Positions 23,801-31,485 of a DNA stretch of 64,000 nucleotides are shown in pieces. The notes beneath the pieces were generated by a model. That model did not search any database and was not told where the DNA came from. It saw nothing but the letters and a program-made list of their open reading frames with translations. The position numbers and the translations under genes were made by a program. This DNA is from Chondrosia reniformis (Eukaryota > Porifera > Demospongiae > Chondrillida > Chondrillidae): NCBI GenBank assembly GCA_947172415.1, contig OX359198.1, forward strand, positions 651,401 to 715,400. The letters are read 5' to 3'. How positions within the stretch are numbered: position 1 is the stretch's first letter; each line of letters starts with the position of its first letter.

Positions 23801-26534
23801 GAAAGAAGGTGAGTTTAGTAAGAGGTAAATTCCATATTTGCATATTCAGCTCTTCTGTTTCACTTCTTCAGGCTGGCTTGAAGCCCACAGACCCAGCTGA
23901 GGTGTTTTATGATGTCATCAGAGGAGACGATGGAAATAATGTCGCTGTCAAGGAATTGATGGAAATCATCGCAAGACAGAACGAGTACATTGAATCCTCT
24001 ATCAAGCTCAAGTTTCAAAGAGCAGTGGGGAATCCCCCTTCTGGAGGTGATGTCATTGAGAAGGAGGTACAAAAGATGAAAGGAAAAGTTGGATCCTCAT
24101 TGAGTCTCTGGATTACTAGGATTGGTAGGACCACACCTACTTCACCAAATGCCACACCCACTCCCAAATCCACTGGAGGAAAGCAGAAAATAACAATCAC
24201 TGTGTCCTCAAAAGCCAAAAGTCCCCCTCCCCCTAGTGGCCAGAAAGTTACCATCCCGGCATGCAAGTTTGTAAATGTGGCAATTCCAGATGGAAAGTCA
24301 GGATTGCATAATCCATATAAGGTACCCTTCCGGGCCACAGTTTTACTGGAAAATCCCTCTGGAACTAGACCACTCAGTTTCTGCCAATTTGAATTTGAAG
24401 TTAGTATGAGAACTATGTTATCATCTACAAGCCTGTGCATATTTAATCAGTTGTAATGTGTCCATGTCGCAGGTTGCCAGACTACTGAGAAGTCCAAATT
24501 TAAAATTGGATTTCTACCAATCAGATGGTCAGAAGCTGCAAATGGACACGGATCTCTTCAAATACCATTCACAGACACTCTACGTAGCAAGACAGGTTAG
24601 TTGAGATATACCATGTTCAAAAATAACACTATCATCATTGGCATCATTTATTTATCATAGAGTACGGTAGTACTCTATAAGTAGGGATGGCCGAAAAAAA
24701 ACATGGCCGCCCTATTCAATGTATTATCAATTAACACCTCATAAATCAACAACGTTCAGATTTTCGGTTGCATTCGTGTGTTTGCAGTCGTTTTTGCATG
24801 CTTTTCTAAACGCCAAAACATGTTACGATGCTCTACAACCTTCGTAAAGTGGTTAAACCGAAATAGGCCAAATTCTGCAATTCCTCATTTTTTCTTCTTC
24901 TTCTTCTTCTTCTTCTTCTTATTCTTCTTTTTTCAAATGAGCTAGCGCTAACATGCGAACTTACGCAGGTACATACAAATACTAAATCGTCATGAATGTT
25001 TCCGAACTAGGGAATAGGCTACCCTAGATTTCAACGCGCTCCAACCGAAGCGTGTTACTTTTGAAAGTGCCAAATTTAGGGCCTCTTTGAACGCCATTTT
25101 TTAATTAAGTTTCAAATTCTCTGTATATAAAATAAGTAACCCGAATGAGTAATATTTGTGGTACTGCCGTTACCCGCGATCGAATTTCTTAGTCGCTTTG
25201 CAGGGCCTATATACAGTCGTATTCTTAACGATTATGGACCCTTTAATATCCTAAAGTGAATGTTAAAGAACGGTAGAAAACATCTTATCAAATTTGGGAT
25301 CTTTTCGGACGCCATTTTTTAATTTAGAGCTCTCTAGTATATCGTCTATTCTGCTACTTTATTTCGAGTTTTCGCCAAGAAAACTTTCAAAACAAATATT
25401 AACAAGAAAAAAGGAGCAATACAAGTTAAATAAAAACATTCAAAAATGAAGTTAAAAGTAGGGATGGCACTATAACAGTGATTGGCACATCTAGAAAAAG
25501 TAACGAAACAAGAAAGTGATCATATGGTAAGGCTAACATTGCAGAAGTGGCATACTGAAACTTAACTATACACATCACTTCTATGTTTGGGCGCATCGAT
25601 CCCTACTTCTAGTATATCCATGATGCGCCCAAACATAGAAGTGATGTGTATAGTTAAGTTTCAGTATGCCACTTCTGCAATGTTAGCCTTACCATATGAT
25701 CACTTTCTTGTTTCGTTACTTTTTCTAGATGTGCCAATCACTGTTATAGTGCCATCCCTACTTTTAACTTCATTTTTGAATGTTTTTATTTAACTTATGT
25801 ATATACATATGCATGTATTTATAGAATGCCTTTAATATACATAAGACATTGTTTATGAGCTGATTCTAATGCTGTTCACAAAAGTTTGATTTACGTACAA
25901 CCATTCCTGCATTCATTAGTGTCGAATTGGCTCTATCAGAGAGTAAAGTAGTACTCTCTAAATGGGGATGGCCCAAAAAACATGGCGGCCATATAATACT
26001 TTAAGTCTCTCACCTCTATAGGGTTTTAGTGATAGCAGCTGTTTAAGGATTCATGATGAGAAGATTGTTACTCCATTTTGTAATTATGAAGATGTAACCC
26101 TTAGCAATGGATGCCTAGCGACAGTATTGATGGAAAATCCAGCTGGTGTTGCCCTCCCAATTGGAAATCCAAAACAAGTCAGTTCCAACTGGTATATGTC
26201 ACGTGTGTGCTTGTGTGTATATATGTGGTGATATGCAGAACTTGGGGCCAGGGAGACAAAATGAAAATTTTTAAATTTAGGGGGGGGGGGCAATGGTATG
26301 AGGGTGTTAAAGCAGTTTAGGGGATTCCCAAAAATTCTACGGAGGGGGGCAAAATCAATGTCCCCCACCTTTATGCAGCCCTGGCTAGTGTGCATGTACT
26401 TGTGTGTGTTGTCCATATAGTCTTATAGTCTTATACGTATATATCACATCTGTACTTGTATGTGTTTCCGATGTAGTGTCTTAAACTCCTATTATTTCCA
26501 TCTTTCTCAGTTTGCAGGTTCGCTTCTGTCATGA
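11873..26534 (+). CDS. IARS1: Isoleucyl-tRNA synthetase, cytoplasmic (complete, 26 exons)
   Basis: Charges tRNA-Ile with isoleucine in the cytosol (class I aminoacyl-tRNA synthetase). Exons: 11873-11997, 15522-15597, 15684-15797, 16190-16276, 16481-16563, 16779-16915, 17016-17144, 17209-17357, 18025-18255, 18459-18649, 18965-19165, 19659-19853, 20235-20405, 20755-21020, 21297-21388, 21798-21875, 21989-22104, 22170-22272, 22385-22468, 22592-22813, 23266-23325, 23713-23808, 23872-24399, 24473-24595, 26022-26177, 26511-26534. They sum to 3837 nt, 1278 aa, close to animal IARS1. The HIGH motif is HYGH (aa 57-60), KMSKR is at aa 606-610, the CP1 editing domain lies between ([30 protein letters not shown]), [11 protein letters not shown] is present, and eukaryotic C-terminal repeat domains follow. 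The last exon is uncertain: joining at 26518 instead gives a slightly longer tail ending at 26565. The start ATG sits in [18 protein letters not shown], matching the family N-terminus. Confidence 0.96.
12170..12240. repeat. (TAGTA)n microsatellite in synthetase intron 1
   Basis: Perfect and near-perfect TAGTA/TATAG pentamers. A second run of the same motif lies at 15325-15435 near the other end of the same intron. Confidence 0.9.
12250..12895. repeat. Direct repeat, copy A, in synthetase intron 1
   Basis: About 640 bases recur at 13235-13880 at a spacing of 984 bases, with a few substitutions and small indels. Both start at CAGTGCAAGTTACAA-type sequence and include GCCTCCGTTT, AAGGCCATAGGACTATAGAA and GACAAGTCGACGCTCTCC. 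The small minus-strand open frames at 12548-12739 and 13532-13723 are copies of each other and lie in this repeat. No coding function is apparent. Confidence 0.9.
13235..13880. repeat. Direct repeat, copy B, in synthetase intron 1
   Basis: Second copy of 12250-12895; see that entry. The intervening 12896-13234 is unique A/T-rich DNA with no recognisable feature. Confidence 0.9.
14080..14205. repeat. Foldback with hammerhead-like core, copy 2
   Basis: GTCAGCAACATGAATTTACT near 14077 pairs with AGTAAATTCATATTGCTGAC near 14183-14202, forming a long stem. The loop at 14141-14175 carries CTGATGCATGA, AGACC-TCT-GGGTC and GAAACG, the same core as at 3634-3662. It lies in synthetase intron 1. Confidence 0.5.
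14340..15330. mobile_element. Long inverted-repeat (foldback) element in synthetase intron 1
   Basis: The outer inverted repeats are ACAATCAAGTACTA..CACAGTGCAAGTTACAAATTTA at 14395-14480 (partly tandem) and its reverse complement at 15288-15330, followed inward by CCAAGTGAC / GTCACTTG. An inner, imperfect palindrome pairs about 14630-14850 with about 14885-15105. The tip is CACAAGGGACATTG / CTTTATGTCCCTTGTG. The 159-aa open frame at 14570-15049 lies across this palindrome and is not a gene. No transposase is encoded, so this is a non-autonomous MITE/foldback. Confidence 0.75.
15325..15435. repeat. (TAGTA)n microsatellite
   Basis: A run of TAGTATAGTA pentamers with occasional TATTA variants, just upstream of synthetase exon 2. 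Confidence 0.9.
15784..16045 (+). repeat. 46-bp minisatellite spanning a synthetase 5' splice site
   Basis: Six copies start at 15784, 15830, 15876, 15922, 15968 and 16014. The unit begins in the last codons of exon 3 (CACTTGGGATTAAG) and continues through the donor GTGCAG, so the exon end and splice donor are copied five more times into the intron. Because 46 is not a multiple of 3 and each unit brings a TAA in the first reading frame entered, using any distal donor would truncate the protein. Confidence 0.95.
16580..16742. repeat. 23-bp minisatellite in synthetase intron 5
   Basis: About seven copies of CTAGGTCAGGATATTCTAGT plus three bases, starting about 20 bases inside the donor of exon 5 (16563). 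Confidence 0.9.
17358..18015. repeat. (CATC)n satellite filling synthetase intron 8
   Basis: Roughly 650 bases of CCAT tetramers, with interspersed CCATTCAT, CCATGCAT and CCACCCCTACC variants. It starts at the donor after exon 8 and ends just before the acceptor of exon 9 (18025). It is open in several frames on both strands, so long Ser-Ile-His-Pro or Met-Asp-Gly-Trp frames here are artefacts. Confidence 0.95.
19370..19625. repeat. 17-bp minisatellite in synthetase intron 11
   Basis: About 15 copies of TTCCTTCCATCATCACC, with a C/T alternation (ATCGTC or ATCATC), immediately upstream of exon 12. Confidence 0.9.
19870..20212. repeat. 33-bp minisatellite in synthetase intron 12
   Basis: About ten copies of a unit containing GAGTGTGTAGGTCCTATTCC and a C-rich end, beginning 16 bases after the donor of exon 12 (19853). 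Confidence 0.95.
20406..20670. repeat. 22-bp minisatellite in synthetase intron 13
   Basis: About twelve copies of TATGGGATGTACCCTGTCTA plus two bases. The first degenerate unit starts at the donor itself (GTAGGGTATGTACC). Confidence 0.95.
21110..21205 (+). repeat. SINE-like dispersed repeat in synthetase intron 14
   Basis: Contains CCTGGCCCAGTAGAGCAGAA and ACTCTTGTATCCTCATCCAA, matching the minus-strand copy at 23018-23190. No target-site duplication was established. Confidence 0.65.
21518..21628. repeat. 28-bp minisatellite in synthetase intron 15
   Basis: Four copies of a 28-base unit built on AATAATAATAAAAACAATAA and TACACTCT. Confidence 0.9.
22330..22358. repeat. (CCCATT)n hexamer run
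   Basis: Short CCCATT tandem run in synthetase intron 18, close to the acceptor of exon 19. Confidence 0.85.
22830..22955. repeat. Tandem repeat of about 50 bp in synthetase intron 20
   Basis: Two to three imperfect copies containing TGTGAATGTGACTGGCAGTT and GTGTGGGGGAGTCTCGTTG, just downstream of exon 20. Confidence 0.7.
23018..23190 (-). repeat. SINE-like dispersed repeat in synthetase intron 20
   Basis: On the minus strand it reads CTGATGAAGGGTGG, CCCAGGGACAGCTGTCTGG, CCCAGTGGAGAAG, then ACTCTTGTATCCTCATCCAA. It shares the first half with 5400-5490 and the second half with 21110-21205, so this copy links the two partial ones. Confidence 0.7.
23683..23705. repeat. (TC)n run at the acceptor of synthetase exon 22
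   Basis: A pure TC dinucleotide run serves as the polypyrimidine tract a few bases before the acceptor at 23712. Confidence 0.85.
24660..25990. mobile_element. Composite insertion in synthetase intron 24, flanked by related 50-bp sequences
   Basis: Near both ends lie related direct repeats: AGAGTACGGTAGTACTCTAT then GGGATGGCC and ACATGGCCGCC (24660-24712), and AGAGTAAAGTAGTACTCTCT then GGGATGGCC and ACATGGCGGCC (25937-25990). Each has an internal palindrome (AGAGTA..TACTCT). A complete hairpin MITE (25425-25794) is nested between them. No long open frame is present, so it is non-autonomous or decayed. A (TTC)n run lies at about 24895-24930. Confidence 0.55.
25425..25794. mobile_element. 370-bp hairpin MITE
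   Basis: A near-perfect palindrome. GTTAAATAAAAACATTC at the left end is the reverse complement of the right end, and the arms (about 25425-25597 and 25622-25794) pair over almost their whole length around a loop of about 25 bases. Outer ends contain TTAA on both sides, which may be the target-site duplication. A rearranged second copy is at 27069-27366 and an end fragment at about 54796-54816. Confidence 0.85.
26230..26420. repeat. Dispersed repeat shared with 30950-31100
   Basis: Contains GCAGAACTTGGGGCCAG, a poly-G run and GGCAATGGTATGAGGGTGTT. The same block lies at 30950-31100 at the matching distance upstream of another duplicated 3' end. It belongs to the duplicated segment described in the findings. 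Confidence 0.75.
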
Positions 26535-26565
26535 TGTAGAAGTCATACAATTAGGAATTATTTAA

Positions 26566-26824
26566 ATGAACCATCAAACGCATTAGAATTTAATATTTGA
26601 AATGATATATTGTTTAAACTACTAATTATTACATATGTTAAATGATAATAAGATACAATGTTGGTTACATGGATTAGTGTTCTAATACATAATGTACATC
26701 ACAATAGTTATCTATATCAAAGACACAGAAGTTGAATAATATAAGTCTACTGTATAGAGTGTTTAATTAATTTGAGAATTGGTCAGTTCTCCTTGCTAGT
26801 TCATATTCCAAGAAACTATAAAGC
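26566..26824. other. Non-coding interval between convergent synthetase and ankyrin-Roc remnant
   Basis: A/T-rich DNA that holds the 3' flank of the synthetase (plus) and of the ankyrin-Roc remnant (minus). It is duplicated at about 31200-31485 and 39670-39913. No gene seen. Confidence 0.6.
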
Positions 26825-27067
26825 TTAGAAACTAGAGAGACTAGGGGTCACTGAACTTGTCGTGTGCTCAACCATCTTTCTCTGCTTCTCTATGGCACCA
26901 ACTAATTCTTCACCAATACCTTTGTGCACCTCATTAGCAAGCTTGTCCAATGTATTAATTAGAAGCTGAGCAAAGTGTCCCACAGTGGAAATGGTACAAT
27001 TAGCAATCATGTGATCAATGAATAACTTATTGGCTTCTCTGCAAGTTGATTTTTCAATCTTCTCTTT
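26825..27067 (-). pseudogene. Truncated ankyrin-Roc GTPase copy (C-terminal 80 aa only)
   Basis: Encodes ...CREANKLFIDHMIANC, TISTVGHFAQLLIN and GIGEELVGAIEKQRKM, ending in SLSSF and a stop. This matches the last 80 or so residues of the intact genes at 31486-34617 and 39914-43018. The homology stops abruptly at 27067, where a rearranged hairpin MITE begins (27069). No upstream domains remain, so it is a remnant. Its flank is tail to tail with the synthetase. Confidence 0.9.
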
Positions 27068-27068
27068 A

Positions 27069-27366
27069 GTTAAATAAAAACATTCAAAAATGAAGTTAAA
27101 AGTAGGGATGGCACTATAACAGTGATTGGCACATCTAGAAAGAAGTAACGAAACAAGAAAGTGTTTGGGCGCACTAACCTGAAGTAGGAATGGTGCGCCC
27201 AAACACAGAAGTGCCATGGTTAAGTTACTTAAATTTCAGTATATATGCAACTTCTGTATAATTAGCCTTATCATATAATCAGTGTCTTGTTTCAATACTT
27301 TTTGCAGATGTATTAGTGAACACTGCCGTTCCTACTTCTAACATCATGTTTGTAAATGTTTTATTT
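27069..27366. mobile_element. Rearranged copy of the hairpin MITE
   Basis: Starts with the same 90 or so bases as 25425-25794 (GTTAAATAAAAACATTC, AGTAGGGATGGCACTATAAC, GATTGGCACATCTAGAAA), then has a shortened centre around GGGCGCAC / GTGCGCCC, and a diverged right arm ending near AATGTTTTATTTAC. It breaks the ankyrin-Roc remnant. Confidence 0.8.
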
Positions 27367-27670
27367 ACTTGCATTCCCCCTTTCTCGACATCCGTGTGAC
27401 TGTGCGTCATCTATATGTATATCTATATCCGTAGCATTTACATCGCAACACCTCAGTTGCACAAAAGTCATGTGGAGGTTGCGTGTGCCAATTGTCATGA
27501 CGTCACGCTAGAGCTATTATCTTGCACAAGCGCATATAATGGCAGAGTCTCCTGGCCTATTGTCCCCCAACTTTAACATGTGAATTACTTCAGTGATAAG
27601 TACTTTGCGCAACAATATTCAAAAATTTAACTTGACAACACATTACACTAATAAAATATAAATTAGTGTT

Positions 27671-29745
27671 TTACATTTCCATGTTTTCAGTTATACTTGT
27701 AGCTATTTCCAAGAGTGATTTACCAGATCTGTACTGTTCCATGATCCCTGAAAAATTATAACAGTTTCTTATAATCACGTCAAGGGCATGAACATCATGA
27801 ATTTTCTCCCTCGGTAGGTCCGCTTCTGCCTTTGGGTGGCGTTCTTCTATATCTGAAGAGCTATTGTAGGTAAACGGATACTTGACACCTTCTTTTTCGG
27901 CAAGATCAAAGTCTATTATGCATGCATGCCTGCCAAACACAATATTCTGCCTCCTTATGTCAGAGTGGACATACCCCTCTTCATGAATCTTATGAAGCTG
28001 ATTTAAAATTTTCTGGACAAAATTCCATTTTGGATTATCATCCTCCGCTCGATATTTATACTTTAGATAACAGTAACGTCCATCATCACTCAACTGCTCA
28101 ACTGTTGCATCGCTAAGGACTAATTTTGCAACTTCCAATTGAGGCTTATTCCTGACAGTGTCATACAGCTTATAAATAAAATTGTCTTCACTTATTAGCA
28201 CACATGGATTGGTATGCTTTGCGTAATAATTCAATTTCAATTTATCATCATCTATAGGACGTGGGGCCATGGTTGATTTGATTGGAGAATGAAGTAAATA
28301 TTTTACTCCAACGTACAACATGCAGAAGAATTGTGCAAGGTTGGCTTCTGAGGTATCACCATCAAATATATTGATCAAAAGCACAGATCCGGATATAGGC
28401 ACGTAGATCTGTAACATGACACGGTGCTTGGTCATTGGAAACAAAATTCTAACTAAAGCGGTATTGCCCTGCTGTAGTGACAAACTGTGTGCAAATGATT
28501 CAATTTTCGATTGGTCAAAATCGGATTTTTTGAAGTTGGAAACTGCTACAAATTTATTATGTTGCGACATGTGATTTCCCACTGGATACGGAAAAACACT
28601 GAAGTCAGACTTTGTATGGCTTCCATCAAAAGTAGGCATTTGATGACAACAAACACCATCAGGAAGTATGTCAGCATTAGTTGGAAATAGAAAGCGCTCT
28701 AGTCCAACCGCTAATGCAGCTGTGGAACTTTCTTCATAGTAAAAATTTTCCATTCGTTTCCAACATGTTATCATTTCGTTTAAATGAAGAACTTGCATCG
28801 CCACAGTTTCCCCCTTAAAGGGCAAATTCAGGGTAGATTGGTCCCCGTTTCTGAGTTGTACCGGATTGTTAGCCAGATAGTTTTTCAATTCGTACATGCG
28901 TAAGGCAAACCAATGGTCATAAACATAACCTCTTGTACTCCGTGATTTAATCTCTTCACTTGTAGTATTGGATGGAGAGTGAAGGAGTGATTTAGGCTCT
29001 ACAAAAGGAGTGAAGTATGTGTATAGCACCTAGGGTTCTGTGATAGCACCTAGGGTTCTGTGATAGCACCAGTATACGTAACTATATGATTTAGCCTTAG
29101 TGTATGCAATGGTAATATACGTACCCTTAAATAATGGTTCAGTATATCTTGCCTTCTTTGAAGGAGGCATAAGAGAGTCTTCCTTTTGATGTCTTAACAG
29201 AAGACTTTTAAGATATTGGTAAAGTGAATTTTCTTCCTCCCTAAGTAAATGCTTTTCTTCCCAAAGTAAATCCTTTTCTTTCCAAAGTAATTCCTTTTTT
29301 TCCACAAAACTTTCAAAATTGCTTGACAATATTGTCCTCCTGTATTTCATAAAAATCATACAAAATGATGAGTACTTCAAAGACACTACTCTTGGGGTGA
29401 TATAACAAAGCCTAGAATGACTATTATTATCTCTGCACACACATACAGACACAAAATGATAGTTACATGGACTCAAATGAGATTGGCAATTGACAAATAG
29501 ACAAAATAGTTGCATGTGTATTCCCTTAATTGGGGTACATGCCACACACACAGAGATCTTACAGTTTGGAATCATCCGTCTTGACAAGAAGCTTATCCAC
29601 CTCAGCCATTTTATTCTTAACCTCAGCCATTTTCTTGCCAACCTCAGCCATTTTCTTGTCAACCTCAGCCATTTTATTCTTAACCTCAGCAATATCCTTC
29701 TTAATCTTCTCAACCTCAGTCATTTCCTTCTCAACCTCAGCAATT
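27671..29745 (-). CDS. Coiled-coil protein kinase-like protein (FunK1/Crinkler-associated kinase type)
   Basis: At least three exons: 29745-29563, 29339-29125 and 28998-27671; the first coding exon was not identified. Exon A is almost pure heptads (AEVDKKM, AEVGKKM, AEVKNKM), a parallel coiled coil. Exon B gives another charged helix (EKKELLWKEKDLLWEEKHLL) and a basic PPSKKARY that could be a nuclear signal. Exon C holds an N-terminal region of unknown fold, then a kinase-like lobe: IYKLYD (candidate beta-3 lysine), HEEGYVHSDIRRQNIVFG (catalytic loop HxD...N), and IIDFDLA (metal-binding DFD in place of DFG). An ENMEM end precedes the stop at 27671. By fold, a phosphotransferase; substrate unknown. 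The family assignment (fungal-type FunK1-like) is inference from the motifs. Confidence 0.7.
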
Positions 29746-31485
29746 CTGTACCGAAATGCAATAGAATTTCATGAGTATGTGTACCTTCAAAAGTTCAACT
29801 TAGGTTATAGTTAACAACTTGAGGGAAAATGCAAAAACATGTTTAAGATATAGGAAAAATTAAACAGTGATGTCCATATCTACCAGAGCTGTGTAACTAC
29901 ATTACACAGTTTCTTTCTCTCCCCCACTCGGCATCACTCGGAGTGGATAGCCTCTGGCTTGCTAGACTGTACTGTATTTTAATCCTAGTCCTCATGCCTA
30001 TAGTCCTCCCTTGAAATGTTTACAATGAAGGCCCCGAGGGGACAAGAATATTTACAACTCACTTTTAAGACTCTTCTTGTTCGTCGTTCCTGAGGATGGT
30101 GACTCGCCAGTTACGTGTCAACTAATATGCTCACGTGGCCTTTGAGAGACTGGCTGCGCATGCGTAATTCAACGTTTCCCGGTACAAATCCTAACTAGAC
30201 TTGAACGCAGTTCAGACCCTCGCTGCCATCCATTTTGAAATGTAACATGATATATCGTTAAATTAAAAATATGGAAGTCAATATGGCTGCTCGTTTTGAG
30301 TGTCCCGAAGAGAAATTAGTTTCCCTGTACAAATCCTAATCATAGATCTATACTAGGCATAGGCGCAATATGCTTCTTAACCATGCAGAAAGCTTATCAA
30401 GGTAAGTATATACAGAACTAGATTTTGAATAGTCTCACAAGTAAGTATTCTTACAGATTAATGTGCGATTCTTAACATTGTAACTTAGAGGAAAACAAAC
30501 TTTAAACTTATTAAATCCCATGTTGGGTTAATTTATATTTATATTAGGTACATATTATACTTTGTCTGATTCCTTAAACAAAAAACCTACCAATCAGTGT
30601 AGTTAAGGGCATTTTTTAACGCCAAACTAGGTAATTGAGCGTGAGTAGCAACGGCCAGTTTGGATTCACTTAAAATTGATTGAGCAATAGAACAATTCGA
30701 AGTCAATGGCATATTTAGTGTGGCTAACAACAATAATATCTTTAAATAAGAAAACTCAATAGCTTATAGCTTATATACCTCATGAGTCTGCACGCAAGCC
30801 TTCTTACGAAATTACAATCACGCAAATCCCTACTTTGTCTATAATAGTAACTTTAGAGATAAGGAACCTGTCACAACTGCATCCTTGTTTCTAATTTCTT
30901 GTGCTGTGCATGAAACATGACATGCTTATGTGTACGTATGTGCTAGCAGTGCTGTATGCAGAACTTTGGGCCAGAGGGGACAAAAATGAAAATTTTCAAA
31001 ATTTAGGGGGGCAATGGTATGAGGGTGTTGAAGCAGTTTAGGGGGTTCCCAAACATTGCAGCCCTGCATGGCTAGTGTGTATGTACTTGTATGTGTTGCT
31101 TGTTTGTGCTTGTGTGTGTTTCTGATGTAGTGTCTTGAACTCCTCTTATTTCCATCTTCCTCAGTTTGCAGGTTCACTTCTGTCATGATGTAGAAGTCGT
31201 ACAATTAGGAATTATTTAAATGAACAATCAAACGCATTAGAATTTAATATTTGAAATGATATATTGTTTAAACTACTAATAATTACATATGTTAAATGAT
31301 AATAGGATGCAATGTTGTTTACATGGATTAGTGTTCCAATACATAATGTACATCACAATAGTTATCTATATCACAGACACAAAAGTCAAAAGGTTTGAGT
31401 AATATAAGTCTAGTGTTTAAGTAGTTCCATTAACTTGAGAATTGGTCAGTTCTTTGCTAGTTCACACTCCAAGAAACTGTAAAGC
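29746..31485. other. Interval upstream of the kinase gene and downstream of ankyrin-Roc copy 2
   Basis: Should hold the kinase promoter and any missing 5' exon, probably between 29900 and 30350. About 30417-30880 is a dispersed repeat also found at 47423-47945. About 30950-31485 is the duplicated synthetase-tail/ankyrin-Roc 3' flank, including TTTGCAGGTTCACTTCTGTC. The minus-strand open frame at 30926-31204 lies in this repeat and is not considered a gene. Confidence 0.5.
30417..30930. repeat. Dispersed repeat, copy A
   Basis: Shares AGATTTTGAATAGTCTCACA, ACAGATTAATGTGCGAT, GAGGAAAACAAACTTTAAAC and ACGCAAATCC with 47423-47945, with small indels. Same orientation. Function unknown; may be duplicated upstream DNA of a gene family. 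Confidence 0.8.

Noticed and set aside
29030..29713. Arg/Leu/Trp-rich N-terminus on the minus strand (RLRIKWLRL repeats)
   Set aside because: It is the wrong frame of the heptad coiled-coil exon; the AEVxxKM frame with splice sites is the consistent reading.
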